DNA of 64,000 nt, taken from contig NC_134543.1 in NCBI RefSeq assembly GCF_050624435.1, positions 126,509,475-126,573,474 of the forward strand, read 5' to 3'. The translations under genes were made by a program, and so were the position numbers. Of the stretch, positions 26,880 through 37,790 are shown piece by piece. This stretch comes from Tenrec ecaudatus. Taxonomy: Eukaryota > Chordata > Mammalia > Afrosoricida > Tenrecidae. Below the pieces are notes generated by a model. The model was given only the letters and a program-made list of their open reading frames with translations. It was not told the DNA's origin and did no database searches. The stretch's first letter is position 1. Each line of letters starts with the position of its first letter.

Positions 26880-27415
26880 ATGGCCTCTCCGTTCAGTAAA
26901 GGTCACTCTGGGTCCCCTGCTCTCATGTCCGCGGGCTGACACGGAAGGGACGGGCCCCAGACAAGAACCCACTCCCAATCGCGCCTTTCTGGAGGGAGGG
27001 GTGAGGGTGCAGGAGGAGCTCTGAGCAAGAAAAGCGGCCAAAGTATTCCCTGGGCCGAAGGCAGAGGCCAATAGCCAGCTCAGAAAGGATTTAACTGGAA
27101 TTGTCCCAGGGGGTCGCGGAGACCTGGAACACTGTCAGACAGGGTGCGGGAACTGTAACGTCCGCAGGAACGCGGACACAGCAGGGGACGCCAGGCCTGC
27201 GGGGATTCCACGCCTGGGATCAGCACAGAAACATAGAGACTCACCCGTGGAAACTCGGAGACGTTCACTCAGATCCTTCTCAGCCAGAGGAAGTGCTTTC
27301 AGCAGGATATTGCATCGACTGGGGAGGGGGCCGGTGGTGTCGGTGCGAAGGGGCGGGGCCTGGAGATAATGAGGGAGCCGTGGGGGGAGGGGCCAGGCTC
27401 AGGGCCTGGAGTGGC
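26880..27415. promoter_or_regulatory. GC-rich patch with GC box (weak CpG island)
   Basis: CpG density rises well above the neighbours (cgcgg, tcgcg, acgtccgc, aacgcgg), ending with a GC box 'gaaggggcggggcctgg' near 27,348-27,364. No exon or domain is recognised on either strand. It may be a promoter, an old LTR or a degraded island. Confidence 0.4.
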
Positions 27416-27419
27416 AACT

Positions 27420-28015
27420 GATTTATTCTTAGTTACTTAGACTTAGTAGTTTCTTCTTAGTCTGGAAACCCTGCTGAAACCTGTGCCCTTTGGGTGGCCC
27501 TGCTTGCATTTGAAATGCGTTTGCATTTGAATCACAACAACACACAAACCCAGACATAAAGACAAACTGGAAGAAAAGTGGTGGGTGGAAGGCATGCTTC
27601 CTTAGTGGGATTTCCCCAAGAGACACTGCAGCTGCTAGGACCACAGAGACTCACACACTTGACAGCATCTGATGCCATCTGCTCCACTTGACCACGTCTC
27701 TCTTGGCTTCCACCTGAACGCCTCTCAACCACCCAACTCGAAGAGGCAACAGGAAGACCCTTCACTACCTGCTTCATCTTCAGACACGGATTTCAGCACC
27801 CAGACTCGAGACAACATTGGCTTCGTGCATGCTCAGGTGAGCATCGAGATGGGGAATTCCTGAGAATGCCACAGATGTCCAGTTGACATCTCCTCCTCTT
27901 CTTCTCCTGCTCTGCTCAATCCCTCTCCTCACTGCTAAAGATTTATTCCCCCCAATCTGTGGGTTCTGTATTAATCTTTTGATGAAACCTTTCTATGGGA
28001 AAAAGTGTCTTATTT
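27420..28015. other. No gene seen
   Basis: Unassigned sequence; short open frames only. Confidence 0.35.
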
Positions 28016-28019
28016 TCAG

Positions 28020-28285
28020 CAAGTTCCAGTCAACTGATTGTCCTTAATGGATTGTGTTTCCGTTAATACATTTCATATGTTGAGGTCTCTCCTTTCTATT
28101 TCTATGTTGTTGAGTGTTTTTATCAGGAATGGGTGTTAGATATTGTCAAATGTCTTTTCTGCATCTATTAATATGATCATATGGTTCTTATTCTTCGTCC
28201 TTTTAATGTAGTTGGTTTTTTCTAATAGTTTTTCTAATACTGAATCATCCTTGCATCCCTGGTAATAATCCCATTTAGCCAAGTT
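28020..28285 (-). mobile_element. L1 LINE fragment (ORF2)
   Basis: Reads as reverse-strand L1: 'tatcaggaatgggtgttaga', 'tcaaatgtcttttctgcatc', 'atgatcatatggttcttatt', 'ccttgcatccctggtaataa'. Frame-broken. Confidence 0.85.
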
Positions 28286-28289
28286 GAAC

Positions 28290-28695
28290 TATGAACTCAA
28301 AGGCAGGGATAGGTGCTCTCTAACTCAATCCATCCATTTCCACAAATGCAAAGAGAAACTGTTCTGATGGATGATCCAATCACCCTCCTAAACCAATAGA
28401 GTTATTTAATAAATACACTACCCCGTATTCTCCGTAGTCATAAAACTTTACCCTATATTCTCTGTAGTCATAAACTTTTCTTTTAAAGTTTTTCATGCAT
28501 TAAAATAATAAATAAAGTTCTCCTACAAATCTACAGTTGTTCAATTTTGTCCTTGACTGTTGATTCATCTCGCAGGTATATAAATTAAAACCATGATTAT
28601 ATATTTTCAACAATGATTCTGGAAAGATTATAACTTTACTGCTTATTTTAAAAAGAAACACTCTAACATTTCAGTACTTATTGTACATAGAGCCA
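28290..28695. other. No gene seen
   Basis: AT-rich; it contains a local direct repeat ('cattctctgtagtcataaa'-like) near 28,428-28,475. Confidence 0.35.
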
Positions 28696-28699
28696 GTAT

Positions 28700-28920
28700 G
28701 CAGTGAGGTGGTGTTGTTAGGGGTCACTAAGTTAGTTCCAAATCATGGTGACCCTATTACCACAAGGAGCAACTCTGGCCTGTCTACACCATCCACATAA
28801 TTGTTCTTATATTTGAGCCCGTTGTTTCAGCCTCTGTCAATCTAAAAAGTTTTCCTCTTGTTTGTTGCCCCTCTACTTTACCAAGCACCATGGTTGAAGT
28901 GATGTTTCTCTTGTATTTGG
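28700..28920 (-). mobile_element. RTE/BovB-type LINE 3' end
   Basis: Reverse complement of the afrotherian RTE terminus: 'gtgttgttaggggtcactaa', 'atttgagcccgttgtttcag', 'cccctctactttaccaagca'. Diverged. Confidence 0.8.
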
Positions 28921-29002
28921 CTCTGGTTTACAAATACACAAACACTCTAAGGTTTCACTTATATGAATAAGAAAATGCATTTAAAAGAAGAACAATAAAG
29001 TC

Positions 29003-29085
29003 AGAGCTGTTGTGTGAATTCTGACTCACAGAACCATAGAGAGCAGAGTAAAAGCTGCCATGTGGCTATTTCGCTAGGATATGAG
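29003..29085 (-). mobile_element. AfroSINE fragment
   Basis: 'gtgaattctgactcacagaa', 'agagagcagagtaaaagctg': the middle of a reverse AfroSINE. Confidence 0.6.
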
Positions 29086-29199
29086 TTTTATATTATTTTA
29101 GTTAATTTTATAACATTAAACTTTAATAATAACAAATAATTGTTGAGAACTGATTATCAAGACTGCTTATCAAAGTTTGCATTGTTCATCAGTTGTTAG

Positions 29200-31106
29200 A
29201 ATTCGACCACCATTGTTTGGACTTAATGAACAATGGCATTTTTTTGCATTGGCAACGACGAAAACATTTTGTAGCTGTGTCTCAGATGATACACATTGTA
29301 CTGCGTGCTAGTGCTAGTTAAACAAGTGATGTCAACAAATCAGCTATTCAGATAATTTAGGTAAGTAATTATGTATTTATTTCATAAAAACATAAATTTT
29401 CTTGAATTTAGCAGACAGTACTAGTATTATTTATATTTTATAGTGGCGGCAAAAAGTCTAGCTCCAGCCTTGAAAGTGACAAGACTTACATTACGGCAAA
29501 TTCAGAGAAAAAATAATACAAGTTAGTATTGTTATTATTTAGAAAGAAATATAGGATTAAAATTAAAATAATTTAAAAATAGTTACTTTATAACAATCAA
29601 ATTAATTTAATTTATAAACTAATAATAAAATATGTTCATGTAATTATGTACCTACTTGCTGTGTTTTAAGCAATATGTATATAATTATAATTTTAAAATT
29701 TTTAGATTTTTAACATAATGAGTAAGAAAAGAGGATGTAAATTCAACAATGAGCTAAGAAGTGAATTTCCTTTTATTAAAAAAACCAAAAGCGATTGCAT
29801 GGTGAAATGTAATGGTGAATTTTCTATTTTGCATGGCAGGAAGAATAATATTTCAAAGCACTTGGAGACACAGAAACATAAAAGATATTTAAATACTGCT
29901 GCATCTTCCTCCAAAATACAGGAATTTTTTTGGAAAACAACTTACGCAGAAGAAGAAAAGAAATTAGCATTAGCAGAAGGACTTACGTCTTTTCATACTA
30001 TTAGTCACAATCATTCCTTCAGATCTATGACTGTACATCACAAGTTGTCAAATAGTTAATCAACAAAGAATGTGCCTGTGCTAGAACAAAATCCGAGGCA
30101 ATTGTGTGTAATATGCTTTCCCCATATGCATTTTCAAAATTAAACAAAAATCTAGAAAAAAATAATGTTATATCTATATATTCTGACGCATCTAATCATA
30201 AGGATATAAAGTTATTTTGAGTCATTATTAGATTTTTTTATTCAGAAACTGGAATAAAAATTAGAATTTTAGATTTCATTTCTGTGCCCAGTGAAACTTC
30301 TGAAATAATTTTCAGTTCCATTGTTAATATTTTGGAAAAAACAATTTAAAACATAAAATAATTGCACATTGTGCAGACAACACGAAATTAAACAAAAACC
30401 TTAATCAAAACATTATTGGTGTTGGTTGTGCAGTGCACATAATACATAACGCCATTCAAACAGCTGCTGATTTGTTGCCCGCAGATGTGGAAAATAGTGT
30501 TATTAAAATAGATTCTTATTTCTATGTATATATAGATAGATACACTGTGCACGTTGAAATGCTTAAAGAATTCTGTGAAACTGAGGACGTCAAATATAAG
30601 AAAATACTTGGATACAGTAAAATGCGCTGTTTAGCTTTTTTGTCAGCAGTCGAAAGGATTTTGAAAATATATGATCCTTTGAAATCCTACTTTCTATCAC
30701 AGGATAAATGTCCTAAAATTTTAGAAGAGTTTTTTGAAAAAGAATCTTCAAAAATTTGGCTAGAGTTTGTACACAATCAAGCAGCTTTTTTTTCAAAATG
30801 CTATAACACTTATTGAAGGTGACAACATTTCGGTAATTGAAGTAGCAAATGAAGTTAATAATTTAAAATTTCAGTGTCAAGAGCAGTTAGAAAATAATTT
30901 TCTTCCGTTAACTATCCGTAAAAGTATAAGCCGGCTAGAAGAACAAGGTGCAATAAATCTTGCAGATATCATGAATCACTTTTAAAAAGTTCTATAGTAA
31001 CTGCACAGATTATTTAGAAGAGTGGATGGTACATTACAATGATATTGAACATTTTCATTTGTAATAGTTAGCCTAAATAAAGCCATTTTATATTAAGCAA
31101 TCATTC
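29200..31106 (+). mobile_element. hAT DNA transposon (non-SPIN), 5' part with broken transposase gene
   Basis: A transposase-like reading frame starts at ATG 29,718: MSKKRGCKFNNELR, followed by a BED/TTF-type finger region (a C near residue 28 and a SKHLETQKHKRY tract) and a NHSFRSM motif. Past a stop at 30,057 the frame resumes in pieces: a YSDASNHKDIKLF motif in another phase, a C-AD-NT stretch at about 30,371, then IGVGCAVHIIHNAIQTAAD (from about 30,415). A 127-codon open piece covers 30,433-30,816 and another 30,767-30,985. A strong donor (TTTAG|GTAAGT, about 29,360) and an acceptor (ATTTTTAG, 29,704) suggest a 5'-UTR intron. Terminal repeats were not fixed. The closest relatives I recall are hAT transposases common in arthropods. 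Confidence 0.8.
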
Positions 31107-31524
31107 TGCAGCAGTCCTAAAGTGCAACCTCAGGCCTGATAGCAAAAAAAAAACAAAAAACCCCAAAACTCAAATAGCCCTTGTTCCTAAAAACCAGCAA
31201 AAGACTATCCTGTACCAGGAAATTGTGCAACTGCAAAGTCTGCTTGCTCAGTTGCACTGCTTAACTGCAAGTTCTGCTTCTGTACCAGCTTGCTTGCACA
31301 GCTCAGCAGTTTAATGAAACCTTATAAAAACCCAAGTCTCTAAGCAGGAGGGACCGGCCATCCATTTTTTTCTTCTCAGGTCGCTGGTCCCTGCACAGGT
31401 GGTAGTGGTGGTTGTTGTTGGTGGTGGTGGTGGTGGTTCTTCTTCTTCTTTCTTGTAAATAATAAACTTTTCTATTTCTTTCAATCTCACGCCTCATTTG
31501 TTCTTGTCTGGCTCATGTACAACA
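31107..31524 (+). mobile_element. Solo LTR inserted in the hAT transposase gene
   Basis: 418 bp beginning TG and ending CA, flanked by 'cattc' (31102-31106) and 'cattg' (31525-31529), a 5-bp target duplication with one mismatch. It carries a TATA-like 'cttataaaaacc' near 31,321 and an AATAAA at about 31,459, in LTR order. A trinucleotide tract sits just before the polyadenylation signal. No internal retroviral sequence remains. The hAT reading frame resumes on the far side. Confidence 0.8.
31398..31455. repeat. (GGT)n/(TTC)n tract inside the LTR
   Basis: Imperfect GGT units, a run of five to six perfect ones, then TTC units, located in the R/U5 part of the LTR. Confidence 0.9.
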
Positions 31525-32150
31525 CATTGGGTTACATTAAAACAAGAACTTAATTGGAATAATGTGCAAAAATCATTCGATCATATTACTCAAAATTTCC
31601 CATATTGTAATATTTCCGAAAATGATCTTTTTAATGACGTATCATTATTAACAAAATATACCGATAAGGAAAAGGTTAAATCTTGGGCATATGCAAATAT
31701 CACAATAGAGAACAAATGGTTAGAAATATTTCATCATTTTGAAACAAACCATGTTCCATACAATAATGCACTAAAAATTGTGGAATTCACGCTGTCCTTA
31801 CCAGTAACTAATGCTGCTACTGAACGCGTTTTTTTCTGCGGTAAATAAAGTGTGGACATCAGAAAAATCACGATTAAGTGATGAGACTTTGAAAGTCATT
31901 TTATGTGTGAAATAGAATTTAACAAATTTTTGTGAAAAATTTCATGACCTTTTAAACGACAGCAATCTACTAAAAAAATTCACTCAAATGAGAAATATGC
32001 CAAAGAATAAAATAATGCTATACATAATTTTAATGTATTATATTTGTAAATTGTACTTATGTTGAAATTAAAAATATTACTATACTAATTTTACGTTCTA
32101 TAAACATTTTTGTTGCTGCATATAGACCAAATTTTTAATCAAGAACCCCT
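31525..32150 (+). mobile_element. hAT DNA transposon, 3' part (C-terminal dimerisation region)
   Basis: Continues the transposase after the LTR: open from about 31,531 to 31,848 with VTLKQELNWNNVQ, ending in LPVTNAATERVF, the conserved hAT dimerisation motif. After a frame change come SEKSRLSDETLKVI and LCVK. The 3' untranslated tail is AT-rich. The element probably ends between 32,090 and 32,160; no clear terminal repeat was found. Confidence 0.82.
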
Positions 32151-32239
32151 AGACCTCCCCCCGCCCCACGTCAATGGTATCTCGCTTTACTAATGTTAAA
32201 ACTGGTCACCTTACTCTTGACTGATTTTTCACTTCCGTG

Positions 32240-32414
32240 TTTCCAGATCACGCCCATTGCTGGGCTCCTCCCATTCCGAGTCGCGCCGAGATGGGCCGGA
32301 AGTGGCGGTGTCCTAGCCGGAAGTGAGGATCACAGCGCGGTCCCTACTTGCTGTGCACGGGCCTTGGTGCCAGAGAAGTGCCTGCAGCCTGAGCACTATG
32401 TAGTCGAGGCGCAG
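32240..32414 (+). promoter_or_regulatory. ETS-box promoter and first exon of an unidentified gene
   Basis: CpG-rich DNA with two forward 'CCGGAAGTG'-type ETS sites (about 32,295 and 32,319) and a reverse 'CACTTCCG' site (32,230) and no obvious TATA box: the make-up of a housekeeping promoter, possibly bidirectional. A likely exon ends at 32,414 with donor cag|gtgggg, and its open frame (VPEKCLQPEHYVVEAQ) runs in phase into the next candidate exon. Confidence 0.55.
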
Positions 32415-32667
32415 GTGGGGGTCTGGAGGTGACCAGTTTGGCCCAAACAGCCTTCCTGGGGTGCAGTCACCCTTCTTCCCCTCACCCCTTGCCCCATGCT
32501 GCGCCCCTCTAGTGGTGAGATGGGGGAGGGTGCCCCAGAGGCTGGCCCCATCCCCCCCATTTTGGGATTGGTTGGGGTTCGTGGGGAGAATCCCTGTTGG
32601 AGAAAGGGGGATCCTAAGTTCTAGATTCTTCTCTTTGCTGGTACCCTTCTCCATTGTCTCCATACAG

Positions 32668-32711
32668 CGGTGCCGCATCCCGAAGACCCCTTGCACCTCT
32701 TTCGCTCCAAG
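32668..32711 (+). CDS. Candidate exon 2 of the unidentified gene
   Basis: 44 bp bounded by a pyrimidine-rich acceptor (ccatacag) and a consensus donor (aag|gtgagc). It continues the frame from the first exon (RCRIPKTPCTSFAP). An alternative frame (VPHPEDPLHLFRSK) is also open. I do not recognise the protein. Confidence 0.4.
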
Positions 32712-33770
32712 GTGAGCCCCGGGGTCTGTTGCTTCTCTCACCACGAAGAAGTGAATGCTATTCAGAAAGCGAGTGGCTGCAGCTGGTGCACAAAATGTTA
32801 GGGCTTCCTCCTGAGTTGCCCAGTCTTGTCATCTGTGCAGTAGCTTTCCCTGGGATGCGGGGGTGGGTGGGTGGGAGGGGTGGGGGTGTGAATGGGGAGG
32901 TGGGGAGCCAGGGTCCGGGTCTAGAAACTCCCTGGCTCGTTCTTGCCAGCCGGTAGGGTGGCTGCAAGGAGCACGCTCAGGCTTGATGGTGTTGAAGTGA
33001 AATTCCAGTGCACCCTCCGTGCATTGAGACATTAAGGCACTCCCAGGTTGCTGGGCTAAGTCCTTCCAGGACTGGGGGCCTCATGGAGGTGGCCCAGTTT
33101 TGTGGCTATCGGTCAACAGTCTGGCAGGTGGCAAGTAAGGAGAAAGAGGAGGGCCCAGCTGTAGAAAGATGGGGTTCAGTGAGCAGGAACTCAGCCAAAG
33201 AGAGGGCCAGGCTTTCTTTGGGAAAGCATATCGGTCTCCATAGAAGGGCAAGACCCCTCAAATTCAGAAGATCCCACGTCCCCACTAACACTCCTCCAAA
33301 ATGTTGCCTGTTGGGTTTTTTTTAACTTTTGAGATACCCTGTTTTTGTAATAGGACAATAAAAGCTGGAGGAAAGCTCTCTCCATGGAGGACAGACAGCT
33401 GGAGGGAAGGTTTCTTTAAGAGGGGCAGGAGAAATTTGCCATCAATAATTAATTGCTTTTCATGCAGAGAAAGTAGGCAGTAAAATACATCCAGGCAATT
33501 GAACTGGATCCATTATTTCTGCAATTTTGTTAGTGTGGGGGAGTGGGAGAGCTGCTCCTGCTTATTGTCCAAAGGAAATTTCTGTTTCGGTTGCTTCTAA
33601 AGACATTTCTAGTAGCTTGTCGTATGTTTAGACTTATGCCAACCCCATTTCAACTGTGTATTCCCACCTGAAATCATTTTATCCTTATTTTAACGAAAAT
33701 TCCCTGAGTATGTTGCTTAGTTTGGGGGCTTATTTTTTATTTAGTTTTGTTTTTGAATAAGAGGTTTTAG

Positions 33771-33849
33771 AAAAAGCTCCAGCTTTATCGAAGCCATGGC
33801 CCAGATCTGGAAGCTGAAGGAGGCCATAGAGTTGCTCAAGATCATGCAG
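33771..33849 (+). CDS. Candidate exon 3 of the unidentified gene
   Basis: 79 bp between acceptor (gaggttttag) and donor (cag|gtgcgg; an alternative gcg|gtgtgg lies 5 bp on). In phase with the previous exon it encodes KSSSFIEAMAQIWKLKEAI and then ELLKIMQ, probably an amphipathic helix. With the alternative donor the frame continues into exon 4; with the first it hits a stop. Confidence 0.4.
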
Positions 33850-33956
33850 GTGCGGTGTGGCTCTGGCCAATGAGGGCTGAGGGGCTGGCCCTGGTGCTCC
33901 GCACCACTCCTTTGAGCACCTGCTGGCATGACAAGAGGCAGCACTCCCCTCCAAAC

Positions 33957-34135
33957 ACACTGCCATCGATTCCGACCCAGTGACCTTGTGGACAAGGTAG
34001 AACTTCCTCTGCGGGCCTCCTAGACTGTAACTCTTCAGAGAAGTAGAAAGCCCCATCTTTCCCAGCCAGTGGTTTCCAACTGCTGGTTTTGTGGTTAGGA
34101 GCCCAGCCTGCAACCCACCAGGCTATCAGGTAGTC
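33957..34135 (-). mobile_element. AfroSINE
   Basis: Reverse AfroSINE: 'actgccatcgattccgaccc', 'acaaggtagaacttcctc', 'gactgtaactcttcagagaa', head complement 'cccaccaggctatcagg'. It lies in an intron of the unidentified gene. Confidence 0.9.
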
Positions 34136-34139
34136 TGAT

Positions 34140-35311
34140 CTCTACTGTAGTCTTAATTCCTCTCCTCCTGATCCAGCAGTTCTAGGGAAACTCATCTCCG
34201 TGCCCCACAAGACTGCCTACAGCCCCCTGGAGAGATCAAAGCTCTGTTCCAGTCCCTGCCTGAGTTTGCAGGGTGGTTTATGTGCAGAGACCTGGTCTTG
34301 CTCATTCCGTGAAGGTTCACACCACACTTTCTAGATACTAGCTCCTTTGTAGAGACAAAAGCCCTCAACATGTCTGTGTGGGCTGATGGGCCCTACAGTC
34401 AGAACTGAGATCACATTCTAGTGCTTCTATTCAGTAGCTAATTTCCTTGGGAACGTTTGTCAACCTCAATGGGCCTCTATTGGTTCGTCTCTAAAGCGGG
34501 CCAGATGAGATGGTTTCACTTGAGGGTTAAGTGACTCAGTGCAAGGTCTGGCGTGCAGTCAGCGGCTGCTGCTGTGATCTGTGCTGCTGAGAGGCGTGCA
34601 AACACATGCGAACAATACTGGGCGGAGTGGAAATGAAGGGTGTAGGGCACTTACAATTGAGGATGAAGGTGCAAGAGAAGTGCCTGTCCTCCCTTTCCTG
34701 GAGTGCTAAGGGGCACAGGTGTTTGAAAAGACAAGTAGGATTGGGGTTGGGCACAGACCAGCCTCGAAGAACTCACATCCAGCTTCCTTCTGAGGGCAGG
34801 GAGACTTTGGAGAGAGCTGAGCAGAGCAGGGACATGGTCATGGCAGCATTAGGTATATCACTGGGGCTTCAGTGTGGAACCTGGTGCAGGTACTTGGAGA
34901 AAGGGTGTAGGTGTGGATGCAGGGAGAGCAGGTAGGAAGTTGTTAGTATAGTTCAAGAATGAGTTGTGGCCGTGGCCAAGGGACTGGAGTAGGGGCAGAC
35001 AGGAGATATCAGAGCCATTTTCAGGCGGGGCTGGATTTGGTAGTGTACTGGGTAAAAGAATAAAGCTGACGCTCAGCTTTCTGACATGGGCATCAGAACA
35101 GATGATGTCATACATGTGACAGAGGACAGGTTTAGGGTGGGGAAGAGGCTGGAATCAAGCTTGGGGACTTCCTGGAGGTAGATCAGGACGGAGGATGTGG
35201 GCATCTTATGGAGGCATTTGCATTGCTTATCCAAGGCAGGGCCCCAGGAATGATTTGGTAAGTTGGCTGATAGTTAATGAATTGGCTGTGTCCTTTACCT
35301 CTGTGTCGCAG
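34140..35311. other. Intron of the unidentified gene; nothing recognised
   Basis: GC-moderate sequence with open frames on both strands but no domain. Confidence 0.35.
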
Positions 35312-35434
35312 CAATGGCCAACCTGGCTTGAGCTCTGAGGTGACCAAGCAGACTGACTATGACCTGGAGATCATTGTGAACAAAGCAGAATCTCCCCTTG
35401 CTGAGTTTACCAAGCACTTCTCAGTCCTTGCAAG
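35312..35434 (+). CDS. Candidate exon 4 of the unidentified gene
   Basis: 123 bp with a good acceptor (cctctgtgtcgcag) and donor (aag|gtgggg). Encodes NGQPGLSSEVTKQTDYDLE followed by IIVNKAESPLAEFTKHFSV. No stop in this frame. I do not recognise the family. Confidence 0.45.
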
Positions 35435-35579
35435 GTGGGGCTGGCTGTCTGGGGGTTCGGGGGGTGGTGGTCTCTGATGGCTCCTGGGCAACGACAGGTG
35501 TTGACAGCTCTGCCTGAGAGAGTGGGGATCTGGGGGCGGGGCACTACTCACCCGAGTTGACCATGTCTTTCCTGGTGTC

Positions 35580-35670
35580 ATCAAGGCCCTGTGCCTGACC
35601 AGGCAGGTGGAAGAGCAGGCCAGCAAACAAATCGGCAGCAAGCAATAGCCCCAGTGATAACTGCCAATAA
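35580..35670 (+). CDS. Candidate terminal exon of the unidentified gene
   Basis: An open stretch KALCLTRQVEEQASKQIGSK ends at TAG (35,646-35,648), and AATAAA follows about 20 bp later (near 35,666). The acceptor (gtgtcatcaag) is weak and the phase from exon 4 does not match simply. Either an exon is missing or the locus is partly decayed. Confidence 0.35.
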
Positions 35671-35699
35671 ATTTTAAAATAATGAAAGTTTCCCACAAA

Positions 35700-36190
35700 T
35701 TTTCGAAATCCCCTTTATATCACACAACTTTTGCCTGTTCAGTTATATACAGGTTTAAGCCTTGTCAGCAATTATGAGTATCTGTTGGCAAGCATACCAT
35801 TCCATAATGAATGTAGATTTTCCATAACCCCTACCCTCCACCCCCCACTTTCTCTATACTGACCCTAGTAACCACTAATAAACTTTGATATCTAAATATT
35901 TTCCTTTTCTTGTCTTTTTATATAAGTGAAGTCATGCAGTGTCTGTCCTTTTGTGATTGACTTATTTCATTCAGCATAATGTCTTTAAGTTCTATCCTTA
36001 CTGTATCAATACTTCATTTCTCTTGGCAGAGCAGTAATTGTTGAATGTACCACATTTTGTTTGTTCATCTGTTGATGAACACTTATGTTATTGAAACCCT
36101 TTGGTTATTGTGAATGAACACTGGTATACCTGCATCTCTTTGAGGATCTGCTGTCAAGTCTTTTTGGTATATACACAATCAGACTGGAAA
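35700..36190 (-). mobile_element. L1 LINE, segment 1 of an interrupted copy
   Basis: Reverse L1 text: 'gacttatttcattcagcata', 'tttgttcatctgttgatgaa', 'ggttattgtgaatgaaca'. It continues at 37,570 after the RTE insertion. Confidence 0.75.
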
Positions 36191-36309
36191 TTATGTTCAT
36201 CTGTAAATTGGTCAGATTATGGTGCTTTCTGTTTGCTACCTGGTATTTCAAATACCACCCATGGTAGTGGGGTTTCAGCAGGTTACTTCCAATATTCTCT
36301 CCAAGTGGA

Positions 36310-36585
36310 GTTTTGACGTTAATGATCTAGATGGATGAAGCAAGACATTTAGGACCTTCATGGAGCAGAAACTGTTGGAAGCATCCATTAATAATCAGAA
36401 TGTGGAATGTACTATTTATGAGTCTTAGAAAATTTGAAGTCATCAAAGATGGATTGGTACAGGCCATGTTGAATCATGCATTCATGGTGTGCTAGGCTGG
36501 GATTGAAAAGGCGAAGAGAAATGGCACTGCCTTTATCGCCCTAAAGAACACTACTGGTACAAGAACACTGAGGGAGTACTATCAT
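36310..36585 (+). mobile_element. RTE/BovB-type LINE, upstream half
   Basis: 'aatgatctagatggatgaag', 'catccattaataatcagaat', 'tggaatgtac', 'aaatttgaagtcatcaaaga': the start of the RTE ORF, broken by indels. It is split by the next retroposon and resumes at 37,056. Confidence 0.7.
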
Positions 36586-37055
36586 GTTCTAACTATCATG
36601 ACCCCATTCCACCTTCCAAATCCCGCTAGACCAGAACATGTACACTGGTACAGATAAGAGCTGGAGACACAGGGAATCCAGGATAGATAAACCCATTGAG
36701 ACCAATATTGAGGGTAGCCATACCAGGAGGGGAAGGGCAAGGTGTGGGGAGAAAGGAGGAACCAATTACAATGATCTACATATAACCCCCTCCCAGGAGG
36801 ATGGACAACAGAAAAGTGGGTGAAGGGAGACATTGCTCAGTGCAAGACATGAAAATAATTTATAAATTAACAAGGGTTCATGAAGGAGAAAGGGAGGGAG
36901 AGGGAGGGAAATAGGAGCTGATACCAACGGCTCAAGTAGAATGAAAATGTTTTGAAAATGATGATGGCAACAAATGTACAAATGTGCTTGACACAAGATG
37001 TATGTCTGGATTGTGATAAGAGCTGTATGACCCCAAGTAAATTATTTTTTAAAAA
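36586..37055 (+). mobile_element. Tenrec-type retroposon inserted in the RTE LINE
   Basis: Starts near 'actatcatgaccccattcc', passes 'agaacatgtacactggtaca' and 'tcacaagggttcatg'-like text, and ends 'tatgaccccaagtaaatta' plus A-rich. It interrupts the RTE element and is therefore younger. Confidence 0.85.
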
Positions 37056-37570
37056 GCACTGCTGCCTGAAATTCTGTAGCAAATGATCTCTTTAAAGTGT
37101 TAACGAGCAAAGACATCACTGAGGACTAAGGTGCTCCTGAACCAAGCTGTTGTATTTCCAATGGCCTCATATGGACGTGAAAACTGGGAAATGAATAAGG
37201 GAGACCTGAGAAGGAATGATGCATCTGAACTCAGTGTTGGCAAAGGATATTGAAATTACAATAGAGTGCCAGATGAACTAACAAACCGGTTTTGGAACAA
37301 GTACAGCTGAATGGTCCTTGGAAGTGATGACAAGAATCCTCTCATACTTTGAAGATGTTGTCAGTCCCTGGAGAAAGGATATCTTCTGTGGTAAAAGGAT
37401 CACAAAAAAAGAAGAGACCCTCAACAAGATGAATTGATTTGGTGGCTGTAACAATGGGCTCAAACATAATAATAATTGTAAAGATGGTGCAGGACCAAGC
37501 AGGCTTTCCTTCTATTATGCATAGGGTCACTATAAGTCTGAAATGATTGGATGACATCTAATAATAACAA
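37056..37570 (+). mobile_element. RTE/BovB-type LINE, 3' half (RT C-terminus and tail)
   Basis: Encodes a broken version of the conserved RT-end motif (AVVFPMASYGRENW; family form VFPVVMYGCESW). Then 'atgggctcaaacataataat', 'gatggtgcaggaccaagcag' and the terminal 'gatgacatctaataataac'. Confidence 0.85.
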
Positions 37571-37790
37571 CATGATAGGATGTTTACTACTTTGAGGAAC
37601 TCCCAGACTGTTTTCCAAAAAGGATGCACCATCTTCCAGTGCATGAGGACACTGATTTTGCAACATCCTGGACAATTTTTCTTATTATCTGTTTTATTAT
37701 AGCCTTCTTGTGTGTGTAAAGTGGCATTTCATTGTTATTTGGGTTTGCATTTGCCGACTGGTGAATTGTTTAATATTTTGTCTTCCTGAG
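37570..37790 (-). mobile_element. L1 LINE, segment 2
   Basis: 'gactgttttccaaaaaggat', 'gcaccatcttccagtgcatg', 'aaagtggcatttcattgtta': continues the reverse L1 of 35.7-36.2 kb. Confidence 0.75.
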
